64,000 nucleotides of DNA from Cricetomys ansorgei (GCA_026225945.1 JAMJFZ010000597.1:4174001-4238000); one strand, 5' to 3'. Shown: positions 12,110-23,289, counted from the first letter of the stretch. Notes: a model not told the origin generated them from the letters alone. Translations and numbers: made by a program.

Positions 12110-12272
12110 CCAGGGCCTGAGTTCAATCCCAGAACCTGTATTTCTTTTAAAGTTGCATGCATTTATAATCCAGTGCTGAGGTGGCAGAAAAAGAAGCCTT
12201 GGACTCACTGGCCAGCCAGTATAGCCTACTTGGCATGTTCCCAAGCCACTAAGAGAACATCTCAAAATGTGT
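12110..12272 (+). repeat. B4 SINE, 5'-truncated
   Basis: 'gcctgagttcaatcccagaa' (tRNA part) is joined to 'ataatccagtgctgaggtgg' and 'cactggccagccagtatagc' (B1-like part), as in B4. Confidence 0.7.
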
Positions 12273-12607
12273 GTGGGGAGTTGGGGGAGGGTAGGGAGGC
12301 GTGCAGCACATGAGGAACAGAGCATAACAACTGATACAAGTTCTTACAACTGCATTTTTCAGAGATTCATATACATATTTGGTTTATAAATCAAACATCA
12401 TTAGATAACAGGCTTAAAACTCTGGCCCACTCTCTCCAGAACATAATTTCATATTGTCACCCCATACCCTTAAACTTGAACAGAGCAGATCTTGAGCAGT
12501 AAACTCATTCCATATCATCTCCCTTAAGTTCTTTGCTGGGTGTAGAAAACATAACAGCCTTAAAGAAAGGTGTGAAGACTGATAGAATACATACAACATT
12601 AAATTGC

Positions 12608-12724
12608 AAAGGAAGCTGGACACGGTGGTGCATGGACTCAGAAGGCAGAGGTGGGCAGGTCTCTATGAGTTGGAGGCCAGCTGCCTGGTCTACATAGCAA
12701 GTTCCAGGGAATCCAGGTTAAAGT
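12608..12724 (+). repeat. B1 SINE with short internal deletion
   Basis: 'gctggacacggtggtgcatg' then directly 'gactcagaaggcagaggtgg', so the 'tttaatcccagc' block is lost. It ends at 'gttccagggaatccagg'. Confidence 0.85.
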
Positions 12725-13430
12725 GGAAAGGGGACTATTGAAGGTATAAAGATAGAAAGGGGAGACAAAGAGATGAAGAAAAGTGACAGAAGAGCAACAG
12801 AAACAGAATTATACATAAAATACCATAATGAAATATATTATTACTTTACATGTTAATTAAAAACAAAAAGATAGTATCAATCTAAAGTTATTATTTAGAG
12901 AATTCTGGCATGTCTTCATGGCTTATCATTTGCCCTAACAAATATTGACTTAAAACAAAAGAAAATGTAATAGGTTCTTATCCACCAAATCATACCTTGA
13001 ACTCATATTCTTCTTTGGCCTCATATTTACTCCATATTCATCCTAAAATAAAATCTGACACATAAGATAAAACTTCTTGTTACAGAAGAATGCCCTGCTA
13101 CACTCAAACATTTTCCAGTAGAAACAAATATCTCTAGTAGAAATTCATAGTTTTTAAAATTATTTGCCATGTCCAGCACTGAGCTAAAGCTCTTGACAGA
13201 GACCACAGATTAGCAAACTGAGGCTTTGAAAGGGTAAAGTCTTACTATCATGACTAATATATAGCACAGTAAAAATCAAGCAAAATAGGCACGAAAGCAG
13301 TGCCAGCGTCAATGACAATCAGGTGTACTTTGTAACATTAACTAATCCTACGCCATCTCAAAAAAAGAACACTTGCACCACATACTAATGTAATGTTTCC
13401 CAGAACACACATCAGTGAAATCAGATAAGC
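12725..13430. other. AT-rich unique intronic DNA
   Basis: No recognised element or exon. Confidence 0.4.
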
Positions 13431-13433
13431 TCA

Positions 13434-13498
13434 TTAGGGCTGGGGATACAGCTCAATGGTAGAATACTTGGTATGCAGTAGGCAACCAAAGCGCACAT
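13434..13498 (+). repeat. ID element, 3'-truncated
   Basis: 'agggctggggatacagctca' head then 'tagaatacttggtatgcagt'. Confidence 0.75.
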
Positions 13499-13663
13499 AA
13501 CTTCTACATTACTCAAGTTCGTAGGGAGGAGAAGGGTGGAAAGTGAGCTGGAAACTGAATCTAGGACACTGATCTAAACTAGCACTCAAAAAATTTTAAT
13601 ATGTCAATTCACATTCTGAACCTACAGAAGTGAATATGTCAATCAGAACTTCTCATAAAAATT

Positions 13664-13814
13664 TGGCCAGGGCCAGGTGGTAATCCTAGAACTCGTGATG
13701 CAGAGGCAGGCCTGTGAGGCAGAACTCTGTGAGTTTGAGGCCAGCCTGCTCTACAGAGTGATTTATAGGACTGACAAGAGTTACAACAGAGAAACTCTGT
13801 CTTGAAAAAACAAA
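13664..13814 (+). repeat. B1 SINE
   Basis: 'gggccaggtggtaatcctag', 'gtttgaggccagcctgctct', 'gttacaacagagaaactctg', A-rich end. Confidence 0.92.
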
Positions 13815-14480
13815 AACAACAACAAAGGCCCATATAGCTCATTTTTATACCATTGTATATCAGTATTTTATGAAATGTGCCTTATAAAATGCTTATCTAG
13901 TTTTTATAAAAATCGCACAACCTCCTTTTTCTTTGACAATTTTACCTCAACTAATTAGTTATCAATAATTTTATAATTCGCTTCGAGTCATTTTTCTTGG
14001 TGAATGTCATAGGACAAGTAGCTATGTCTAGAATCCTGTAACTTCACACTATTCACACATGACTGACAGAATTGGCACCAAAAGGGTAGCTCATGTATTT
14101 ATGTACTATGCCTCAAAACCATGAGCTGGGTCAATGAAATCTATCCCAAGAAACAGGGAAGAGTAACAGAGGTGCAGGACAGCCACACAGAAGGGCAGCG
14201 AGTACAAACGACAAAAGAATAGGAAGGCACTACTGAGCAGAGGCAGAGAATAGAGGAGGCATGCAAAGGTATTCATCTGTGCTGAGGGCCAGTGCTAATT
14301 CCTGTGAACCCTCCCCAAGGAGTTATACTTCTGGTGCAGCTTGTATACTATCTTGTAGTGCTTTTGACTAACTAGCTTAAAAAGGGTTACTTTTCCTTGT
14401 CATCAAACCTATTTAAATTCAAATGAGGGAAGTTTAATTAATTTAACTGAAATGAAGCTGTATAAATCAAATTTAAAAAT
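13815..14480. other. Unique intronic DNA, no feature seen
   Basis: No recognised element or exon. Confidence 0.4.
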
Positions 14481-14482
14481 AT

Positions 14483-14632
14483 AAATTGGTGCCAGGTGGT
14501 GTATACCTTTAATCCCAGCAATCAGGAGGCAGAAGTAGTCAGATCTCTGTGAATTTGAGGCCAGCCTAGTTGGTCTACAGAGTTCCAGGACAGACAAGAG
14601 TTACAACAGAGAAATCCTGTCTCAAAAAACCA
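14483..14632 (+). repeat. B1 SINE
   Basis: 'gtgccaggtggtgtatacct', 'tttaatcccagcaatcagga', 'gaggccagcctagttggtct', 'gttacaacagagaaatcctg'. Confidence 0.93.
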
Positions 14633-14644
14633 AAACAATATATA

Positions 14645-14818
14645 TTGGTCTCAGTAAGATGGCCCAATGGGTAAAGGCACTTGCTGCTAAGTCTGACCAG
14701 GACCCTAACAGCAGGAAAAGAACCAATTCCCACTTATCCTCTGACCTCTACACCCAAGCAAGCAGTCACACCCTCCTCCAACACAAATACAAATAATAAT
14801 AAATACACATAATAAGAA
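14645..14818 (+). repeat. B2 SINE
   Basis: 'tctcagtaagatggcccaat', 'ggcacttgctgctaagtctg', 'cctctgacctctacacccaa' and an A-rich (AATA)n tail. Confidence 0.88.
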
Positions 14819-14820
14819 TT

Positions 14821-14947
14821 GTGGCCAAGTGTGGTAGCACATGCCTTTAATCCTAGCCCTCCAGTGGTGGAAGTAGATAGATCACTGAGTTCCAGGCCAA
14901 CCAGGGCTACACAGTGAGACCTTGTCTCAAAAAAAAAAAAAAAAAAG
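14821..14947 (+). repeat. B1 SINE
   Basis: 'ggccaagtgtggtagcacat', 'gccaaccagggctacacagt', A18 tail. Confidence 0.93.
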
Positions 14948-14979
14948 CCAGGAATTACTAGATATAAATAAATTTTAAG

Positions 14980-15190
14980 TTGGGCATGGTGGCACAGGCT
15001 TGCAATCCTAGCACTTGAGATGTGGAGGCAGGAAGGTGGAGTTCAAGTTCCTCCTCTGCTGCACAGAAAGTTGAAGGCCAGCCTAGGCTACATGACTTCT
15101 TCAAAAAAGAAAAAGAAGGGCCAGGCGGCAGCCAGAGTTACAACAGAAAAACCGTGTCTCAAAAATCAGAAAGAAAGAAAGAAAGAAAGG
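14980..15190 (+). repeat. B1 SINE with rearranged 3' part and (GAAA)n tail
   Basis: 'gttgggcatggtggcacagg' head. The 'gaaggccagcctaggctaca' block is followed by an A-rich break and then a second B1 3' piece 'gcagccagagttacaacaga'. A (GAAA)n tract and G8 run follow to 15,200. Confidence 0.8.
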
Positions 15191-15206
15191 GGGGGGAGGA
15201 AAAAGA

Positions 15207-15347
15207 AGACAGACATGGTAGCACACGCCTTTGATTCCAGCACTCAGGAGGCAGAGGTAGGCAGATCTCCATGAGTTTGAGGCCAGCCTTATCTAGATAG
15301 TGAGCTCCAGGACAGCCAGAGTTACATAGTGAGACCCTGTCTCAACC
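15207..15347 (+). repeat. B1 SINE
   Basis: 'gacatggtagcacacgcctt', 'gtttgaggccagccttatct', 'gttacatagtgagaccctgt'. Confidence 0.93.
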
Positions 15348-15489
15348 CCATGCCCTAGGAGTACAAAAAAAGAAAAAGAAAAAATCCGAGAGACAGAGAT
15401 TATACAGCTAAAATGTTTACAGTGAACCCCAAATCTTTTATTATAATGCAAGTTACCTTAGATTAACTCCAATCTGTAAAACAGAAGCA

Positions 15490-15572
15490 ATGAGAACTGG
15501 AATACAGCTCAATGAAGAGCCTACACTTGGCTAACATGCACAAGACCCCAGGTTAAATGCCATTACAAAAGC
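15490..15572 (+). repeat. ID element, diverged
   Basis: 'gagaactggaatacagctca', 'gctaacatgcacaagacccc'. Confidence 0.7.
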
Positions 15573-16012
15573 AACAAAACCCTCCTTTAAGGAAAATAAT
15601 GAAAGTTTCACCATCTCAGGCCATAAAGAATATGAGATGTTTGTAAAGTGTTTTGCTTTGTAAAAAGTGCTAAATAAAAGTTTGCTATTATTTTATTCTC
15701 ATAAATGTACTTTCTTTCTCTTACTCAATGTAAACCTTGTTAGAATATAATTAAGAAAAAAATCTTAGTTCTGGATATAAAAGTCTAGTAAATATTGTTT
15801 TTAAAAATTTACTATTTCACTATAGCTACTGTACCTCGACTTTAAAGAGTCACTTATTCTTTTGCAAAATTAGTATCAAATACTCTAAAAACATCTTTGA
15901 TCTTAATGAAATAATTTTTCCTCAACAGGTTAAAATGTTCCATAAATACCTTATCTTTAGTGTCAATATTTTTAAAGATATCAAAGCACAACTGCTTTTT
16001 AAAAAGGGGGGG
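15573..16012. other. AT-rich unique intronic DNA
   Basis: No recognised element or exon. Confidence 0.4.
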
Positions 16013-16013
16013 A

Positions 16014-16248
16014 AGGGGCTAGAATGGCTCAGTGGTTAAGAGCACTGCTGCTTTTGAAGAAGACCTGGGTTCACTTCTCAGCATGGGTACCTGGGTACCA
16101 CTTTCCACATAGTAGTGAGCTACTGTAACTCCAGTTCCAGGGCATCTGATACCTTCTTTTGGCCCCAGGCTCCTGCAAACATGTGGTACACATGCACTTA
16201 TGCAGGCATACATATATACATATGTAAATAAATAAATTTAAAGAAAAA
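16014..16248 (+). repeat. B3 SINE, full length
   Basis: 'ggggctagaatggctcagtg', 'gcagcactgctgcttttgaa'-type A/B box spacing, 'tggccccaggctcctgcaaa', 'ggtacacatgcacttatgca' and (AAAT)n tail. Confidence 0.92.
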
Positions 16249-16259
16249 AATAAAACTTT

Positions 16260-16408
16260 TTTTTGGTGTTTCAAGACAGGGTTTCTTCTATAACTCTGAC
16301 TGTCCTGGAACTCACCCTAGAGCAGGTCTGCCTTGAATTCACAAAGATCTGCCTACCTCTGCCTCCCAAATGCTGAGATTAAAAATGTGCGCCATCACTG
16401 TCTGGCAA
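16260..16408 (-). repeat. B1 SINE
   Basis: Reversed B1: 'caagacagggtttcttctat', 'ctgactgtcctggaactcac', 'gcctacctctgcctcccaaa'. It sits directly against the B3 tail on the opposite strand. Confidence 0.93.
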
Positions 16409-16654
16409 GAAAAAAATAAAACTTTATAAACTAATAAACTATTTATTCTAATTCTATTATATTTGGAGTAAATATGCAGATCTACTATAATAACAAGAAA
16501 TACAAAGTGGGTAGCTTCTACTAAGGCCTTTTAATAATAATTTCAATACCAGAGACAAGTAATCATATTAGCAGTTAATACTTTATCTCTAGAAATACCC
16601 AACTTATATTAAATTTACTCTGTATATCCAAATAGTTTTTTACTTAATAATGAT

Positions 16655-16790
16655 ATTATTTTAAAGATTTATTTTACATTTAATTATGTGTATGTGTGCC
16701 TGGTGTGTGGTTATGTGCACTTGTAAGTGCAAATACCCAATGAGGCAATAGAAGGCATCAGATCCCCAGGAGCTGGAATTAAAGGCATTA
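16655..16790 (-). repeat. B3 SINE, 3' part only
   Basis: Reversed tail 'ttaaagatttattttacatt', 'ggcatcagatccccaggagc'. The tRNA head is missing. Confidence 0.75.
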
Positions 16791-17124
16791 TTTTTATAAA
16801 TTATTTGTCTGTCATCCTCCTATCATTGGGATACTCAAATTCTACTTAAAGAAATTAGTTAGTTCTGCCTTAGAAATTTTATATAGTTTCAATAGCTCAC
16901 AGTTCTTTTAACTAATATGCCCTTACCATTCATTGTGTGCTAATAAAATTAATCTACATTATTGTTATTTCAATAAGACTAAATTATTATGCATCTTTGA
17001 CAAATTATTTTCTAAACACTAAAGCACACTTTGGTATATAAAAAAATAGCCAATCTCCAAATATTGGGGGACTACCACATATAAATAACAGTTTAGAAAT
17101 AAAATGGCAATCAAGTCTTGCAAA

Positions 17125-17775
17125 TTACCAGTAGGATTAACCATAAGAGAAATCCAGAAATTAAAAAGCACAATGAGATACTAGCATACATTCTAGAAAT
17201 GCTAAAGACTATCAACCACATACCGATGAGATTATAGAGTTATTACATCTCATATACTGTATGAGATGGTACAACTACTTTGGAAAAGACATGGCCATTT
17301 CTTATCAAATGAAACCTACAGTAGCCTAAGACCAGAAATTCAACTGACAGGTATTTATTTACTTAGGAGAAATTGAAAATAGATTTTTTTCACAATAAAA
17401 ATATTAGTAGCAGAATTTTAAAATTCATTTGGCCAAATATTAGGAGCAGTTCAGTTGTCTGTCAATAGAAATGGATAAGCAAACTGTTTTATTCACACAG
17501 TAGAATAATACAAAAGAAAGGGAGACAAAATTCTAATAAAACAACATGGATATAGCTAGAAAATGTGTTGAAAGAAACCTTACAAAAAGAGGTATGTGCC
17601 ATGTGATTCCTTTGATGTTATGTTCTAGGATGGGCAAAATCAGTGTGGCAGGAAGAAGTCAGAACCTTGACTGCCTATGGGAGGACAGGAACAGGAAATG
17701 AATGGGAAGGACTACAGGAACATTCTAGGGTATGGTGACAGTATATATCCTAATGGGGCTGAGTTGCAGGATCCC
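17125..17775 (+). mobile_element. L1M 3' end fossil
   Basis: Matches the terminal portion of old L1s in order: 'cacaatgagatactagcata', 'ggtacaactactttggaaaa', 'cagacaggtatttatttact'-like, 'aacaacatggatatagctag', 'ccatgtgattcctttgatgt'. Many stops, no coding capacity. Confidence 0.85.
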
Positions 17776-18660
17776 GTCACTTATGTCACCAGTACCAGCT
17801 ATAAAACCTTGAGCAAGTTACATAATGGCTCTAAGTCTCATTATTTTCACCTACATAGCTGTTGTGAGAAATTTATTAAATCAGACCAGTAAGTCTGGTA
17901 CACAGTATCTGATAGTGCACATTTTCTAATTGGAACTATGCATTCCATCTTGCACACATTTTTTAAAAAGACCACAACTGATTATTCTGTAATCCAATTC
18001 AGACTGTGACAACTTGACCAAATGATATACATACTCTTCACATTTTCTTCAGCTTTCTACAGCCAAATTCCTCAGGCATGCAATCTGAATAGTAGACAAC
18101 ATACAGAAGTAAAGCAGGGTTGTTTCATTTCATTTTATTTATTTGTTTGTTTGTTTATTTATTTATTGGCAATAGCTAACTTGTATTTTCAAAATTCTTT
18201 TGTTTTTCACTATTCTAAATGAATTTGATTGAATTGTTCTTGCTTCGAAAGAGAAAAAAAAAGTTTTCCTACCTTTAATTTTCAATGGATTTGTGCTAAA
18301 GTTATTTGGTAGAACATCTGTCTCAAAATGAAAATAAGTAACATTCTTTTTGAATTCCAGAGCAGACCATGTGGGACAATTATATAAAGCATCCATAAAA
18401 TTTACTCCAATCCTAACTGCTACTTTCCACTGCAAACTAATTTTCTTACTGTTGTTTTCCGAGTTTGTTCAGACACTTGATTTCTCTCTGAATGTTACTA
18501 AGGTTTAGCTTTGGCTGAGAAAAAACAAAGAATGCACTTTTACCTACAACCAGACATCATTATCTACAAGAAAAAAAATTTTTCATGTAAAAAATTGCTC
18601 CAAACTATTGATTTTCTTTAAATAATTTTCATTACAAAGTATTCTTCCCCACCTCCCACC
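17776..18660. other. Unique intronic DNA with one exon-like minus-strand frame
   Basis: No repeat consensus is recognised. A minus-strand open frame covers 18,163-18,435 and has splice-site-like ends; it is discussed as a finding. A (TTTG/TTTA)n stretch lies at 18,133-18,168. Confidence 0.4.
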
Positions 18661-18661
18661 C

Positions 18662-18798
18662 CCGAGTCAGGGTTTCTCTGTTGTAACTCTGGCTGTCCTG
18701 GAACTCCGTAGACCAGGCTGGTCTTGAATTCACGGAGATCCACCTGCCTCTGCCTCCCGAGTGCTGGGATTAAAGGCATGCACCACCACCACCTGACC
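18662..18798 (-). repeat. B1 SINE, well preserved
   Basis: Reversed B1 with 'gagtcagggtttctctgttg', 'actctggctgtcctggaact', 'gcctctgcctcccgagtgct'. One of the least diverged copies in the window. Confidence 0.95.
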
Positions 18799-20385
18799 CT
18801 CATTACAAGTTTTTAACTCTGTATTTTAAGTTAACATTATAATAGAATATTTGGTAGAAAGAGAAAGTACCTGAGATTTCAAGTTCCCAAACAAATTGTG
18901 TTTCTTCAAATCCACTAAATGACCTTGTCAATTAATAAAGCACATAAAAAACAACAATAGATCAAAGGAAAAGATCGCATGTATATAATGGTCTCACCAA
19001 TGGAAACAAGCATTTCTTTATCAGGGAAGATACAAATTCTCTTAATCTGTTAAGTAAGTCACTGAAAAGAAAAGTCTACAACTATCTACTCAATAGTCAG
19101 TCTGCTAAAATAATAATAGTAACTTTGTTGAAAGGACTGTTTCTTTTTCCAGTTTTTAGAATTTCTCTACTCATAGAATACTGGGCTATATCTATACCAT
19201 GCTCTCTCTTACAATCTAAATAAATCAGGCAAATACCAAAGGGGAGACTTTGAAATTTTCAAAATTCATATTTCTAGTTTCGAAAGTCCTCTGGATACAA
19301 TGAAGACCAACGACAAGTACCAATTTTTAGTGTTTTAGAGCTATAATATGAATTAAATATAAATTCTGATCTCAAACCAACCCCTTATTGTCCTCATCTT
19401 TACAAACCTAAGTTTTCTCTGCTGTTCCTTAAGCAGTAGCTCCTATTAAGTAGGTGTTTGTTTGTTTGCCTAATTAAAATTTCAGCAAAGGAAATGGACA
19501 TACTCCTATACTGCCAAATTAGCATAATCTTTCTGGATGACAATTTATATAGACATAAAAACTTTAAAATGTTCTTTTTGTTTTCAGAAACAGCTGGAAC
19601 CAGAGGTATAAATGATACTTTCATTCTGACTTAGGTTCTGTCATTTCTCAGACTCCTGAAACGTATTAGGGAAAATATTCCTTTGCAGCCTCATCCTAGT
19701 ATAACTGCCATGACAGTGCAAAGAAAGAGGCTTGGCTTGCTCCAAAAAAGGAAACCACAGAATGGCCCTAAGTGGCTCTGTTTAAGGTTAGCAAAATTAG
19801 ATTGTTGCAAGAAGTCTTTCTTTGGGGAGACAAAGAAATGTCAACCCCCTCCTTATAGAGCACCAAAGACAAACCAAAGTATTACTCCACCAAAGTCCAA
19901 CTTGAGGAACCAGTGGATTTATTGAGCTGACTTACAGAGTACGGGTGACCCCAACGCAGCCAGTAACACCAAGAGTCTCACCCCATAGCTGAAAAGATGG
20001 AGTTCCACCTTCAGTTAACCTTGCACAGTCTCTATGTATACACACACATACATATACACCTGCACCTTGGAAGATCACATGCAATCAGGGTAGAATCACA
20101 TACTACTACCGGGACATGCAGAAGTGAACAGCCAGAATCTCTGGAAGGGTCCAATGACCCACATCACCCTTTCTTTCTATGTCCTATGAGAGAACCTTAA
20201 CAGTCAACAAGCCTGATCTTAGGGAGTTTTAAATAGTCACAGCTGCTCTGATAAAAATAGTGTCTGTTGTGCTCAGAGGACAGCACTATACAACAAGGAC
20301 TAACACTCTGCCCGAGGCCACAGTACGGCTCCCTCAACCAGCAATGCTAGGCATAAACTTTATAGATTTCCATATAACAACACAT
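18799..20385. other. Unique intronic DNA, no feature seen
   Basis: AT-rich with a few short plus-strand open frames near 19.7-20.2 kb that look like chance. No SINE consensus recognised. Confidence 0.35.
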
Positions 20386-20432
20386 ATCATTTGACCCAGC
20401 AGTTCCACTTCTAGGAATTAAAGCTTACACTG
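20386..20432 (+). mobile_element. L1M 3' fragment
   Basis: 'catttgacccagcagttcca' plus 'cttctaggaatt' is a hallmark line of the L1M terminal region. Confidence 0.65.
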
Positions 20433-20444
20433 TAATTGTGCTCC

Positions 20445-20630
20445 AGACATGTTTTTAAGCACTTATAAAAATTAACTCACTTAATCTTTACAACTCTAGG
20501 AGGTTAATACTACTAGTCACTATTCATTTTATAAATGAAGAAACAGAAATTAGCTAACCTAAGGCAAGAAGTATTTAGAGGCAAAACTAGAAATCAAACA
20601 CAGACCACATAGATTCACCCTAGACTTTCA
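20445..20630 (-). repeat. MIR SINE fossil
   Basis: 'actctaggaggttaatacta', 'cattttataaatgaagaaac', 'cagaccacatagattcaccc' follow the MIR core and tRNA-derived part read in reverse. Confidence 0.65.
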
Positions 20631-20807
20631 ATGTCACTTAACTAAACTTTATATATTTTAAATAATAACCACTTAGCTAATAAAACATTGCTATTATATA
20701 ACATATATTATGTCAAAAGTCAGTATTAAATATGCAGTTAGCACAAATTGCATAAAGGAACAGATATCATGACCTTGTTTTATAAGAAGTAACAATACAC
20801 ATATATA

Positions 20808-20892
20808 CATACAAATGTATATATAAGCATATATGTATGTATGTATGTGTGTGTGTGTATATATACACACACATATATATGTATGCACACAA
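20808..20892. repeat. (ATGT)n-(GT)n-(AT)n-(AC)n compound repeat with perfect palindrome
   Basis: The segment 20,850-20,873 is a perfect 24-bp palindrome of GT, AT and AC steps, and the block as a whole is cruciform-prone. Confidence 0.9.
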
Positions 20893-21201
20893 AAATCTCA
20901 GGAAAGATCTTTTAAAATGTCAGCAGGTACAATAAAAACTACTTTATCTCCACTAGGATAGCCATGACCGTAAAATAACAGGCAATGATACTAGCAAAAC
21001 CAGGATGTGCAATCTTGATTCCTTAAAAGGACAACAGTACTCTAGCTGAGGCTTCCTTATCTACCAATTATCAACTACTCATGCAATTTCTTTGAGTCTT
21101 TTAACAATGTCTTCAATAGCTTCAAACCTCATGACAAGTACAAACAACCCTTGGTAAACAGTGATTTTATCGTACCATTTCTTTAAAAGTACACATTTAA
21201 T

Positions 21202-21241
21202 ATCGCTTCTCAGTCTTTTGGATAAGACCAAGTGTAGAATT
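21202..21241 (+). pseudogene. U2 snRNA pseudogene fragment (5' end only)
   Basis: The first about 40 nt of U2 snRNA can be read with a few substitutions. The 5' terminal 'atcgcttctc', the 'cttttgg' and 'taaga' segments and the branch-point-pairing 'gtgtag' are recognisable. The Sm site and later stem-loops are absent, so it is a truncated retrocopy and not a working snRNA. Confidence 0.85.
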
Positions 21242-21663
21242 ATACATTTAAAATAATCCCTGCAATAAATCTATGAACTATGAAAATAAAAGATTTGCTG
21301 GCCTTTGAATTAAATGCTTTGATAATAACTATTCTGTTTAATCATCATAGGCTCCCCCCAAAAAAAGTTTCAGGCCTGTTATTCAGGGCAGTAAAGCAGA
21401 AAGGATGTGTCAGCTTTCCAAAACCATTACAACTTAGCTATACAAATTAATCAGCCTTAACCTAGATGTTCCAGATTCAAACCATTGTTGTTAAAACCTG
21501 CATCAACTAACTTCATGCATACAGAGTAATAAAAATGGTATCATTATTTGTTCAGACCTTTCAGAAGTCTCTCTTCCTCAGGAAATTGGGTCCATCTTCT
21601 TTATTTATCATTACTTATATCAAGATCATCTCTACTAATGACTAAGTTAGAAATAGTTTGACT

Positions 21664-21790
21664 TTTTTTACTTGGGGGGTAAGGGTCTGGTTATGTTGCC
21701 CAGGCTGGTCTTGAAAGCCTGGATTCAAGCAATCCTCTGACCTCAGTTTCCAGAGTAACTAGAAACTACAAACGTATACCAGTGCACACA
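21664..21790 (-). repeat. Proto-B1 / FLAM-like 7SL monomer
   Basis: The reversed element reads 'ttatgttgcccaggctggtc' and 'tcaagcaatcctctgacctc', closer to 7SL/Alu-type left monomers than to modern B1. It is an ancient PB1-class fossil. Confidence 0.7.
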
Positions 21791-21991
21791 TCTCTTACAC
21801 TTTTTATTTCTGGCCTGATTTTTGAAGCACAGTTACTGGAAATTGATAATTATTTGTCAATTTAATAAATCCCAAAGGATTCTTGATAGCTGATTTTAAA
21901 AAAAAGTAACTAGTAAAACTCAACTGTTTTAATACAAAAAGGGGAGGAGGGATAAAAGAAGCCCTGGTTAGTTTAATTAATGCCTGGTGTG

Positions 21992-22013
21992 TACACACAC
22001 ACACACACACATT
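21992..22013. repeat. (CA)n microsatellite
   Basis: About 10 CA units. Confidence 0.9.
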
Positions 22014-22215
22014 CATTCTCAAAATAAGTATTTCACTTATGTATGAATTTGTCTTTTGCTTATTTCCCCTGCAATATATTGCTTAATACCTACAAAGCAT
22101 TTCCTTTAATACACTGAAGCAGATTGATTTTTTTAAAATATACAAGAACCTCAAATGACTATCAAATATAAAATCAATCTAGTTTATTAATATCTAGATA
22201 AATAATTTTTGCCTG

Positions 22216-22290
22216 TATCAGGTATTAGCTTTAGGACCTTGTGCATGCTAGGCAAGAAATCTATTACTAAACTACATCCCTAGCTAGATG
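22216..22290 (-). repeat. ID element, diverged
   Basis: Reversed: 'ttgtgcatgctaggcaagaa', 'ctaaactacatccctagcta'. Confidence 0.65.
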
Positions 22291-22510
22291 GATTATTTCT
22301 AAATGTATTCATGACCAGTAGAACAACAAAAAAAAACCATAAAGGCATATAAAAAACTTAACTCTGCTCAAATTTACTGTGCCAAATCTCAATAAAACTA
22401 AAATACAATAAGAAAAGTAAAGGTAGCTGAATAAGTAACTTTGTGTTTTAGAGACAAATTATAGTTCCTAATTATTCTGTCATCATCCAAATATAAAGCT
22501 GTAAAATGAA

Positions 22511-22802
22511 GGGTTTTTTTTGGGGGGGGGTAATGTAAATGTGTGCATGATGTAGAGACCAGAGGTGGACAGGGCTGTCTTCCTGCATTGCTAATCACCT
22601 TATTTCTTCACACAGGTGTTCTCAACACACACTGAGTCAGCTAAACCATCTGGCCAAGCCTGTCTCTGCCACCCTGTTCCAGCACTTGGGGCTGCAGATG
22701 CTATGCATCACTGGCCATTTTCATGTGGGTGCTGGGGATCTGCACTCAGACCCTAAGGATCACAAACAAGCACTTTCCCAACTGAGCCATCTGCCTATGC
22801 CT
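22511..22802 (-). repeat. B4-like SINE, diverged
   Basis: The head on the minus strand lies at 22,735-22,800 ('ggtgctggggatctgcactc', 'caactgagccatctgcctat' on plus). A long diverged body and G/T tract follow. Confidence 0.6.
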
Positions 22803-22914
22803 GGAAAATACAGTTTTAAATTATGAACTATCAAAATCAAACTGTCATAAAAATCGGTGATTTTTAAGCTATATTCTTGTAAATGATAGCATTAGCATAA
22901 AAAGCACAACGCTG

Positions 22915-23230
22915 GAAAAAAAACTTAAGTGTCCAATAAAATAAACTGAATGAAGTTGATCCCCAGAAATATAATTCTATCATTGAAAATTATGTTTTCT
23001 GAAATTGTATAGCCTAAGAACGACCTTACATCATCAATATTAGGAAAAATAAAGATACTAAAGGCACATTTTATCTTCTTCTGGACTTTTATGTTGACAC
23101 AGTTGTAGATTTACCAACAGTTAAAGGAGTAACAGACACCCTGGACCCCTTTACCTCATTTCCTTCAACAGACATGCTGCATTCTTACAGTGCAGTATCT
23201 CCACTAGAATGTTGGTATCACAACAAGCCA
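22915..23230. mobile_element. Possible old L1/LINE fragment
   Basis: 'aagtgtccaataaaataaac' and 'ggacccctttacctcatttc' resemble L1M terminal text in fragments. The assignment is weak. Confidence 0.3.
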
Positions 23231-23250
23231 TCATTCTTACAAAGATTTCC

Positions 23251-23255
<5 letters not shown>

Positions 23256-23289
<34 letters not shown>

